From contig JAOTOM010004838.1 in the NCBI GenBank assembly GCA_034440615.1, positions 1 through 64,000 on the forward strand: DNA of 64,000 bases, in the 5' to 3' direction. The stretch's first letter is position 1; each line of letters opens with the position of its first letter. The stretch is from Ashinkailepas kermadecensis. Lineage: Eukaryota; Arthropoda; Thecostraca; Neolepadidae. The position numbers were made by a program, and so were the translations under genes. A model generated the notes under the pieces. That model saw nothing but the letters and a program-made list of their open reading frames with translations, ran no database searches and had not been told where the DNA came from. Below are positions 10,213-19,764 of the stretch, piece after piece.

Positions 10213-11880
10213 GTAATCCTGAAACTTTTCTGTATTATTGCTGTTTACATCATTTGCAAGATTGCTTTGTTGTGTTTTGCCTGCTTTGTTTGCATATTGG
10301 CAATGTTTTTCTTCCATGAAAGAAAAAAGATGGATAGGCCTGGTTAGGTTATGTCCTTTTATTTCAAGATGTTGATACTTTTCTCTGAGAAACTAGATTA
10401 GGCTAGCTAATTTTATGTTGGGTTACCGTGCAATTTCTAAAGCTTTAAATAACTAGTTATTGTATATGAGCCAATTGAAAGCCCTCCTTTTTGATTTTTG
10501 CATTATTTTGCTTTTCAACCAAGATTAAGCATATACAATGGAAATGAGTGGTTACACTATCTTAGTCATGTTAATAAGCATGCATTCAAACATCTCTATC
10601 AAAACCTTGTTTGTGATCTAAACTGGAATTCTACCAAATATTGTGCTTGTTGGTAGAAAATATGTTCTTAGTGCATAGAAATAACAATCATGATAAGACC
10701 CTCATGTTAATCATTTACCACTAAGTTATAGTTACACTAAGTTAGGGTCAAAGGTAGGAGAAATATATGATTTGGGTCAGATCTGCTAACTAAAATGGTG
10801 CATTTATGAGCTGCATTTTTTTTACAGAATGGACAAAGTGTGTTACCAGGTCACAAATATATCAATTAGGTACATTTACATTTGAACAAGTTTTTTTTAT
10901 CCAATATATGAAGAAAATGTGTACTGGATATAACATATTTTATCCAGTTTGTATATGTCTTCTGTTATATCTTAAAACTTAGTCTGGAATACAAGCATAA
11001 TCATTTTGTTGAAAAATAGCATTGTTCTTGTTATAGGAACACATGTTGAGCTTTATTGATGAAAAATATCAAGTATTTTGGAATGTGTGGCATTATATAG
11101 GTTGTGTTCAGGTGATTGGAGGACGATTGCTTGAAGTCCTGACCTGTGTATTTTAAGTAATGTCTCAAACTTATATATAAAGGTGAGATAACAAGTGAGT
11201 GATGCCTATATTGAGGTTGATTCTTTCCATCGACAATTACAGGATTTGTGTAAAAATGGCAAACATATTTTTACGATCAAAATGTTGTTTTTCTGGTGTT
11301 TTCTGATGTGATTTCAACGAATTTGACACTCATTCATTTGGAAAATGAAAAATTCCCAAGATATAAGCACTTCAAGCTCAAGTACTTCTGTCTAATGAAT
11401 CAGTCCAAGAAAATAATGTAACTAAGGATACATGCTGTCCCACCTCAGCACCATATGGGAAGTGTGGGGAAAGGGTTTTGTATGTGGTGGTATATAATTA
11501 AAAATAACAAACAATTATCAATAAAAACTAATGTAACCTAACCTAGCCTACTGATGTTGGACGGCCTAAAACCTATCGATGTTGAATCACTTAAACGCAC
11601 TGATATTTGATTACTTAATACCTACGGATGTTGGGAGTACCTAAATATGATTTTAAAATGTGATTTCCAAAACACATCGTAGAGGACTGTCCATAATAGC
11701 CACTGTACGTGGAGGGCATTCATCGTGAAATAAATTTTTAAAAATAAATAGGAAGACGTCAGCCTGCCACAGCCGCCGGCTGCCAGCGACCATCGCACAG
11801 ACAGCGGGTCAGGCGTGCACGGTCCAGGTCGCGGACCGCTGGCAGGTCATACACATAATGACCAGATCAGATCGCGAGTG
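10213..11880. other. AT-rich non-coding stretch
   Basis: No ORF or transposon motif recognised. Contains CCTAACCTAGCC-type runs near 11,535-11,550 and a GGTTAGGTTATG near 10,340. If the THAP-like exon belongs to a host gene, this could be intron. Composition is clearly more AT-rich than the flanking transposons. Confidence 0.4.
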
Positions 11881-11923
11881 GGGTTGCTGTGATCGCGAGT
11901 TGCTGTGTCCGCTCCCTCGACGC

Positions 11924-12457
11924 TGTACTTTTTGTTAGGGCTACGGCTACTCGAGAGGGAGGTGCAAGCGCACAACACCCACGTGTGCCTATTGTGCCGG
12001 CTCACACTACACTGACGTATGCAACAGCGGCTCCTGGCGGTGCGGCGGAGGCGGCGGAGGCCACGGCTCCCGGGACGGGACCTGCCCTCGGTGGATAAGG
12101 GAGAAAGAAATCCTCCGTCTTATCCACCTAGAGGGCTGGGCCCCGTCGCGGGCAAAGTCGTGGGTCACCGACCAGCAGCCGGCGCAACCCACTCACCGCC
12201 TGGAGCCGCCTACACAAACACACACAAACCCTAAGGCTACTCCACTAGAACCCACAAAATGTTCCAAAGAGACATACCCGACAATAATCATAAGGCCAGA
12301 ACCCACAACACAAAACACCGCACAAATACAGACTCCACCCCAATACCACACGGCGAAGCACGCAAACCATCACCCCTGCCACGACCACCAGAACCACCAC
12401 AAGCACCACACGCACGACGCAAAAACCAACACAACCAATACGGACCAATCATTTTAA
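11924..12457 (+). pseudogene. non-LTR retrotransposon gag (ORF1) C-terminal fragment
   Basis: A start-less frame encodes three consecutive gag-type zinc knuckles, which bind element RNA. The first is CTFC, an in-frame TAG (11,936), then GYGYSRGRC, where the knuckle His is replaced by Tyr. The second is CAYCAGSHYTDVC (CX2CX4HX4C). The third, Gly-rich, ends in TCPRW and is followed by the helix IREKEILRLIHLEGW, typical of the region after the knuckles in I/Jockey-superfamily gags. A His/Thr/Pro-rich tail runs to TAA at 12,455. No ORF2 follows; the A-rich stretch 12,460-12,560 has no recognisable coding content. Sense is opposite to the 7-9.7 kb element. Confidence 0.8.
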
Positions 12458-12654
12458 TCAACAACAAAACAAAACAAACAAGAAGAACATTAACAGGAAG
12501 AAACAATCAAACAAAAACAAAAGGCAAAAAACTTAGCACAAAACAAAACAAAACGTACCCATGTATGACAGTGTATGAAAACAGTGTATGTATGTATGTC
12601 CGCTCTTGCATTGTTCAAACGAAACGGAGATGACCCGACCATACCCCCACTCTA

Positions 12655-12760
12655 CACACCTCCGGCACCGTCCGGGCCACGGCGTCTGACTGCGGATACA
12701 AAGGTCCCGGGTTGGACGCTCGCACCGCTCGGACATTTCCCAATCCCGCGGCCCACCGGC
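12655..12760 (+). mobile_element. tRNA-derived SINE head (candidate)
   Basis: The stretch GGCGTCTGACTGCGGATA followed by AAGGTCCCGGGTTGGACGC (about 12,681-12,719) resembles a tRNA anticodon arm through T-arm, with a B-box-like GGTTGGACGC where a tRNA would have GGTTCGANNC. A box-A-like segment lies around 12,663-12,680. The anticodon stem does not pair properly, so it is not a working tRNA gene. Length and tail were not determined. Confidence 0.45.
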
Positions 12761-13128
12761 GAAACAGTGTGGGCGCCGCCGATTGGCAATTGCATAAAGT
12801 GCGTCGTGAATCAAACCCAAATGAAAAAGCAGCGACTCCCAACATTGAGCAACTTATCATTAACCTTATGGGAGTTGCATGAAAATAATTGACTTCATAA
12901 TTTGTTCTTTCACTATCCCCCTATTTTAGGACAGTTGCTGCGCCACTGGCAGTAACCTTGTCGAAACAGTGCGACATTGGCACGCGACACCAGTCAATTG
13001 GTGTGGCACGTGACGGGCTGAGCCGGCCGTTACATCATGCTGTTCTCGGGCCGAGGTCGTCACGCCCAGTGGCGGACGCTGTCCAAAACAGCCCGTCGCC
13101 GGCGTCCCGGCCGTTGCACAAAAAAAAA

Positions 13129-13258
13129 CAGGTCGTCACCGGCATCACAGTTGCTGCCAAAACAAGTGGTCACCGGCACCACAGTTACTGCCAAAAACAG
13201 GTGGTCACCGGCATCCCAGCTGCCGCCAAAGCAAGTGGTCACCGGCGTCCCTGCCACG
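13129..13258 (+). repeat. 34-35-bp minisatellite, about 3.8 copies
   Basis: Units begin CAAGTGGTCACCGGC and end in a GCTGCCAAAA-like block, repeated at 34-35-bp steps with point differences. The open frames across it (VVTGI...AAK) are repeat-driven. Confidence 0.85.
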
Positions 13259-13693
13259 ACTCGCTCGGCGTTGTCGTTGCAACTCACAGCACGAAGTCAT
13301 GGATCCACCCTATGATCCAGTGACGATTCTGTGCCGAAACGGCACATCTGACCACCGAGGTTACGAAACAGTTTGATGATACGAGGTGATGCAAGGCCTA
13401 TTTTAACCTCCAGTGAGAGGTTTTCCCCCGTGGTTATGGATTATTCCCCACCCACAAAAACTATCTACCGTGGACTGTTAGCTACACATGTTGTAATACC
13501 CATATGAAGAATATGAAAAATACCGTAGTTGAGAAACGAAAAAACAATGCACGGTGAGATTCAGCCTAAAATTACCATGTTTTTGCAAGGAAAGCGGCAT
13601 GTCAAAGCCAGATTAATGCTGCCATAGATGACTAGGTTGAAGATCACCGTGCAAGTTGATGTTCCAAATTATTATATTGGTGTTGCATATTAA

Positions 13694-13925
13694 TGCCTCG
13701 GTCACATATGATGCTGCCGCCGAACGGTTCTGCGGTCAACGGTTTGTAAATGGGATTTTTACAAATCGTACAGTTTTGCGGGCTGCGGAAGCAGTGTTCA
13801 CAAATGTTACGGGGTCCGCACGGCAATCGTAAGTCATGAAATCAAAATGCGTGAGGAGACCGCAAGGCGCTAGTTAACAAACCGCGAGGAGCCCTCACGG
13901 CGACCGCAAGGCAATCGCAAGGCAC
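13694..13925. repeat. left terminal inverted repeat of the Harbinger element
   Basis: Matches the reverse complement of 16,395-16,644 with scattered substitutions and small indels, including the blocks TGGGATTTTTACAA, TTTTGCGGGCTGCGGAAGCA and TCCGCACGGCAATCGTA. Confidence 0.9.
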
Positions 13926-14551
13926 GGTTGTTGCGACCGCCGCAAGGGCGCCGTGAGGCTGCCGCAAGATCTCCTTACGGCGCCCTTGCGGCGCCCTTGC
14001 GGCGCCGTGATGGCCAGTCTGAGTCCAGGCGCCAGGGCAGACCTGCAGTCATCGCGCCTTGGTCACAAATGGCTTGCGGCGTGTTGGCGGCGGCCGTAAG
14101 TCCCCAAAATTGCCACAACCGTGCGGGGGCCGCACAGTAGAATACGGTAGCCGTGAGGAAATCTCAAGATTTTTTGCTCGTCGCAGGGGCTTACGATTTT
14201 TTAAATTTGACATTAAACTTTTTTTCTCGGAAATCGCAAGGCCGTAGGCCGCAATCCCGCCGCATGTAGTACCGCAAGGTCACTGTACGGTGGCCATGAT
14301 TTGACTTCAAGGTCACCTCACGGTTTTTACCCGGTCTGTTGTGCCTAGAAAATCGTACGGCAACCGCAACAACCGTGAGGCCTCCTTACTGTCACCTCAC
14401 GGTGGTCTTGCTGCCTCCGTGAGATGGCCGCACGATGTTCTAAATATCGTACGGCGGCCGTGCAGTGACTTCAGGTCGTACGGCTGCCGTACGATGGCCT
14501 AACTGCAACCGTACAGCTGGCGGCCGCCGTACGATCATCTTTCTGAAGAGG

Positions 14552-14560
14552 TATATATAT
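14552..14560 (+). promoter_or_regulatory. TATA box of the Harbinger transposase
   Basis: TATATATAT lies about 32-40 bases upstream of the first ATG (14,592), which sits in a good Kozak context (AAGATGGCG). Transcription would start just before the ATG. Inferred from position only. Confidence 0.5.
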
Positions 14561-14591
14561 TGCCTGGTGTGACACTAGCCAGATAGTCAAG

Positions 14592-15896
14592 ATGGCGTTG
14601 ATTCCACCACAGAGACTGCGCCTGGCACACCTGAGATTACGACTGAGGCAGATCCACCGCCGGCAGGAAGAAATTATAGCAGCTATGGTAGTGTTAGAAG
14701 AAGAGGGGACCGTCAGGAGAGAAGAAAACGATGGTGTGGGTGAAGCCCTGGTTGTTGCGGCGTTCCACCCTGGGACACTACGGGACCCTAATGCAGGAAC
14801 TCATGAGGGAGTCCCGGGGATTTCAAGTCTTACCTGCGTATTGAGCCCGCCATGTTTCGTGAGATGCTGGACCGGCTACTTCCCAGAATTATGAAGAGCG
14901 ATGACAGCAGGCCTGCCCTGGCGTCTGGACTCAGACTGGCCATCACGTTGCGCTTTCTGGCGACGAGTGACTCGTACCACAGTCTGGCGTTCAATTTTCG
15001 TGTTGCTCATAACACTATCTCCATCCTGATGCCCCAGGTGTACAGTGCCATTGCAGCCGAGTACAAAGATGGGGTCCTGGTGCTCCCTTCAACCCATGAC
15101 GTCTGGCGAGGAGTGGCAAGTGGCTTCTCCAAAAGATGGAACTACCACCATTGCTGCGGGGCAATAGACGGCAAACATGTTCCCATAAAGAAGCCAAAAA
15201 AGTCCGGCACCGCATATTATAACTACAAAAGGTTTTTCTCCATTATTCTCTTGGGGCTCGTCGAAGCGGACTGCAAGTTCCTGTGGGTGAATGTTGGCGC
15301 GAGGGGATCCATATCTGATGCCGGTGTGTTGAACGAGTCAACTCTGGAACCCGCTCTTCATGGGGGAACCTTTGGCCTGCCTCCGCCTGACCACCTGCCC
15401 AATGACAACCAGGATACGCCGTACTTTATTGTGGGGGATGACGCTTTCCCTCAACGCAGATACCTCGTCAAGCCTTATTCACACCGATACCTCGACCATG
15501 AAGAAAGAATCTTCAATTACCGTACGCCCGTGGCAGGAGGATGGTGGAGAACGCCTTCGGATACTTGCCATGCGCTTCCGATGCCTGCTGACGCCGTTGC
15601 AGACCAAGCCCGAGAACGCTATTTTGATTACTAAGGCCTGTGTCATCCTAGACCAGATTATGCGACTGAGATATACCAACCTTCAGAATGCAGATCTAGA
15701 CCAGGAAAGATACGACGGACATATAATACCAGGTGCGTGGAGTGACCAAGCCATGATGCACGAAATGCAGATCGCCGGACGTGCTCCACATGAGACCCGT
15801 GAAGGAAAGCAACTCCGCACAGCACTCAAGCACTACTACTGCAACGAAGCTGACAGCATACCCTGGCAAGAGGCGGCCCTGAAATACAACTACTAG
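14592..15896 (+). pseudogene. Harbinger (HARBI1-like) DDE transposase, frameshifted
   Basis: Encodes the nuclease that would cut and paste the element. The main open part (14,852-15,634) carries GAIDGKHV with the first catalytic Asp and VGDDAFP with the second; the third catalytic residue, Glu of RMVENAFG, is in another frame near 15,530-15,560. Similarity passes between frames at about 14,730, 14,822, 15,525 and 15,570, so at least four small indels break the gene. The N-terminal part has a basic helix (LRLAHLRLRLRQIHRRQ) and GHYGTLMQEL before the fold. The C-terminal part (FRCLLTPLQTKPENA to ALKYNY) ends at 15,896. ATG at 14,592 is chosen for Kozak context and the TATA box. Confidence 0.88.
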
Positions 15897-15989
15897 CACC
15901 CTGAACTGTGTACTGTGATTGACTAGTGTTATGCTTTGTTTATACAGAGACAAAACAAGTTATTGGTGAAGATGTCTATATGTCATATG

Positions 15990-16019
15990 AATAAAGAGTT
16001 GTCCATGTCATATTAATAA
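15990..16019 (+). terminator. polyadenylation signals after the Harbinger transposase
   Basis: AATAAA occurs at about 15,990 and again at about 16,014, 95-120 bases past the transposase stop. Probable 3' end signals of the transposase transcript. Confidence 0.5.
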
Positions 16020-16394
16020 AGTTATCCTTCTAAGAAATAAAGGTGCATATAATAAGATAATAATGGTACAAATGAAATGGAACAGATACAACTTTAATTT
16101 GTAAAGAATGAAAGTATAATATTAGGAGCAATATTCATTATATAAAGTTCAAATTATATAACATTACTTTATGTCTCAGTAAAGCTCAATGAAACAACTT
16201 ATATATTGTCAAAGGTGGAGCATAGCAAAGATACGCTCCTTGAAATGTAACTAATTTAAGTGACAATGTCTCATAAAACTCATAAACACAACAATGTCAT
16301 AGAAAACTACAATGTCACTATTTCTAAATTGTCGGCGGCCGCAAGGGCGCTGCAAGGAGACCTTGCGACGGCCTCACGGCGCCCTTGCGGCGGC

Positions 16395-16644
16395 CGCAAC
16401 AACCGAGCGGGCGCCTTGCGATTACCTTGCGGTCGCCGCGAGGGCGCCTCGCGGTTTGTTAATTAGCGCCCTGCGGTTTCCTCACGCATTTCGATTTCAT
16501 GACTTCTACGATTGCCGTGCGGAGCCCGTAGCATTCGTGAACACTGCTTCCGCAGCCCGCAAAATCGTACGAATTGTAAAAATCCCATCTACAAACAGCA
16601 GACCGCAGAACCGTGCGGCGGCAGCAGCATATGTGACAGAGGCA
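16395..16644. repeat. right terminal inverted repeat of the Harbinger element
   Basis: Inverted partner of 13,694-13,925. The outermost 17 bases differ from the left end at one position. Confidence 0.9.
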
Positions 16645-16649
16645 TAAGG

Positions 16650-16832
16650 AGGCCTCACGGTCGTTGCGGCTGCCGTGCGATTTTCTAGGCACACCAGACC
16701 GAGTAAAAACCGTGAGGTGACCTTGAAGTCACCTCACGGCCACCGCACAGTGACCTCGCGATACTACATGCGGCAGGGTTACGGCCTACGGCCTTGCGAT
16801 TTTCGGGAGAAAGGTTTAATGTGAAATTTAAT
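16650..16832. repeat. displaced inverted copy of the Harbinger inner left region
   Basis: Just outside the right TAA, this segment is the reverse complement of 14,200-14,395, inside the element's left half (shared blocks: GGCCGTAGGCCG, GCCGCATGTAGTA, TTCAAGGTCACCTCACGG, GTGCCTAGAAAATCG). Its position outside the right terminus is unexpected for a simple insertion. Confidence 0.85.
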
Positions 16833-17118
16833 AACTCATTAGCCGCTGAGACGAAATTTTAATGCACATCTGTAGATCATTGCTTTGCATTGCATTATAA
16901 TGATGTACTGTAACAAATTATTGTATTGCATTGCATTGTGCAATTCCGTTACTTTATTTTACTACACCGATGTAGACGGCTCATGATCCAATGCGATTCA
17001 TTTAAGGCTCAGCATGTGCCAATGGATGCGTCCGCGCCAAATTTGTTCTCAAGCAGTTCAAGATGAATGGGATTACTCGTCGTGATGGGATACCTGTATG
17101 CGATGGGATACGGGCCAC
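16833..17118. other. unassigned sequence
   Basis: AT-rich, with a TTGCATTGCATTATAATG-type short repetition at 16,880-16,935. No gene seen. Confidence 0.35.
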
Positions 17119-17675
17119 GTATATGGCTTGTATTTCAGTAATATACTGTTCTAAACCAATATTATAACAGGCCACGATAAACTAGCGCAATAATAACCAT
17201 GCATGCCTAATTTTGAACGGATTTGTAGATTTTTAGGGGCAAAACCCTATTTTTATTTTATTTTTTGCTTCGAAGGATATTATATCGGACTACATTTCTG
17301 CGCTTTTTCAAATCGCATTGTGACTGTCCCGATAGTTAAAGTAGGTCACGTTGCCATAGGTCACGATATCACGATTTCAAATGGCCCGTAAACGGAAATT
17401 TCGGAAGAGCCAAAATATTCAGTGGATTATTGTGAGTTCAACGATATATACGTTTGCACAATTCGGATTGTTGTTCATTGTATTTAGGACCTCAAAAGAC
17501 ACCCTTGTTTGGTGACATCTCAGAATTTCCCGATGAAATAACTCCTTGAGCGTTGACCTGATCTTTCTTTTTAGAAAGTAGTACAGCTGGTTTTGACGCA
17601 TCAGATAACCCCACACAAATATTTTCATCCAAATATATAATATTGGGTGTTGTCGATTTGTCGTTGTATGGGCCT
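17119..17675 (+). repeat. dispersed repeat, copy 1
   Basis: Aligns in direct orientation with 28,380-28,940, sharing long blocks such as TTTAGGGGCAAAACCCT, CAGTGGATTATTGTGAGTTC and TACGTTTGCACAATTCGGAT. No coding capacity and no terminal repeats resolved. Probably an old non-coding transposon or a retroelement 3' region. Confidence 0.85.
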
Positions 17676-19060
17676 AAGGAGAAAATGCAGACAATCTGAT
17701 GTCCACTGCATATGGCTGCAGATCCGGGGTGGGTTGTGATGCTTCAGACCCCCTAGTTGGTGCCTGCTAATGCTAATTTTTCATTTACACTTATCAATCT
17801 GAAAATGTTCGGACCAGAACACCTTTAGTACTTATGCACTGTATGAGAGGGCACTTATGAATGAAAGTGTGAGCACGAGATGTGTGCAATATCAACAGGA
17901 ATAACACAGGAAATTGTACAAACATATTCCACCATTATTGCAAGCCGTTTCCACTTGCAACACCAAAACCAGTGCTGTTCAGAAAAAGCGGGCGATGTTG
18001 TGAGAAACTAGCCTCATTCGCCTATAATGCATGGTATGTTTCAGTAGTGTTCTGAACAAGGATGTACATGGTAAGATTTACATATATGTGATAATTAACT
18101 TGGTCCACTGCGCTCTTCCATTTCATTCCTGGGGATCCCACGCATCGCATGCACGGTGCACAAGATTCATTGCAGCTCAAATCCCCCATCTTCCAGTGTG
18201 CATTAATGTCAATGTTTCCCATATTTTTCCCGTGCTAACGAAAGCATATACTTTGCCTAGTCTTACCCTTATTCTTTATGATGCTGATTCAGCTGATTCA
18301 CTCCCTTCTTCATGCTTTTCAATCCCAATTGCTATTAGGAGTAGCTACACGAAACTGAGTGGCTGTTCACAGCTTTCATGTACATATGGTGTCATAATGT
18401 CAACTTTTTGTTTCAACATGGCTGAATCTACAGCAGACCCATCTACAACAAATCGACAAGAGCATAACACCCAATACTTTATATTTTGATTAAAATCATT
18501 GTGTGGGGTTTTCTGGCGCACGGAATCCAGCTGTGCAATTTTGTAGAAACATCAGGTCAATGGTCAAGGAGCTATAGCCTCTGACATTTCTGAGATGCCA
18601 CCTAACAATGGTGTCTTTTGAGCTCCTTAACACAATGAAGAACAATCCGAGAGGAAGAAGAAAGAGAGGAAAGATGAGACGCCGGCAAGCAAGGAACGTG
18701 GCGTAAAGGGCCGATACATACATACACAGGTGAAACATACAGACATACCTACATACATACACGACAATTAGAAGGACACTTGGAGGGTGGGCAGCTTTGT
18801 TGCCTGCGGAGAGGCTCCACTGCCCACCTGCAACCTGAAATAGCGAAGCGGCCCGACATCCAGGGCGAGTCTTGGGCGTCAGGCCCAACCTTGTATGTGT
18901 AGGTGTATGTTTAAGTTAAAGCTTGGAAAAACCCGAGAAGGGGAAAAGCCAAGCTGCTTGGAAAATCCGTAGGTAAAAACCAAGCGCAATATTACAAGGC
19001 AAGCCGTCCGTTTTGGCCAAATTGGATCGGTCCCTGCTTACCTAGTGTGAGATAACCTAT
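17676..19060. other. unassigned sequence
   Basis: No gene recognised. A 152-codon plus-strand frame at 18,031-18,489 shows no domain. A (CATA)n-like stretch lies at 18,715-18,765. The segment 18,890-19,060 may be 3' untranslated sequence of the minus-strand retroelement that follows. Confidence 0.35.
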
Positions 19061-19764
19061 ATGTATGTGTTTTACAGCGTCGCAGAGGAAGATGTGTGGA
19101 GCGGAGTCATACAGCGAACGAGGAGTGCGGCACGTGTCATAGATTTTAACTTCACATCAATTCAGTTTGGACCAGGTAACGTACAACAGAGAAGTCAGAT
19201 CCATTCGGAAAGTTGGGAGTCATGTAGAAAGCGGAAAAGTAACTGGAGGAGCGCCGGGTGCTCATCCCCGAGGAGAGCCCGAAGCGAAATTTGCGTATGG
19301 GTGTTGGTGAAATGCTGGATAATAGCGCGACGATGAGGAACATATGCTGGACAGATAAGTAAGACATGGGTGACAGTAATGCGGACACGACATGTGGTAC
19401 AAAATGGAAGGCGGTGTGGTCGATAAAAATATAATTGTGTGTCGGTCTGGTGTGAACGAGGCGAAGTCTGGTGAGCATCACCTCGTTCAAACGAGAGTGT
19501 TGGTTGCAAGAGGGCCAGTTGGAGAGTGTGGGCTTGATAGCGTGTAGGTGTGTGGTGTTGTGTGACCGGCAGTCCTGGATATATTTCTTAAATAGACTAT
19601 TGGTCAGGACTAGAAGATCCCGGGTGGTACCGGAACTCCCTCATTCGGGGGGAGGTCGATCGCCGTTCGGGCCAGACCATCCGCTCGATCGTTCCCCGGG
19701 ATATCCCTATGTCCGGGGATCCAGAGGAGGGTGAGCTGAAGGTGTGCGTGGTTGTCATTGTAGA

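Larger units (their letters stand above)
13694..16644 (+). mobile_element. PIF/Harbinger DNA transposon with TAA target-site duplications
   Basis: The element starts TGCCTCGGTCACATATG at 13,694 and ends with the inverted partner CATATGTGACAGAGGCA at 16,644. TAA flanks both ends (13,691-13,693 and 16,645-16,647), fitting the TWA target preference of PIF/Harbinger. Long terminal inverted repeats, about 230-250 bp (13,694-13,925 and 16,395-16,644), are similar throughout. Inside are dense CCGCAAGG/CCTCACGG motifs, a TATA box and one frameshifted transposase. The second, Myb/SANT-like Harbinger protein was not found, so the copy is probably non-autonomous or dead. Confidence 0.92.

Noticed and set aside
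14028..14250. Short Arg/Ala-rich frames in the Harbinger flank as the second Harbinger protein
   Set aside because: They follow the GC-rich motif clusters, with no SANT/Myb-type tryptophan pattern.
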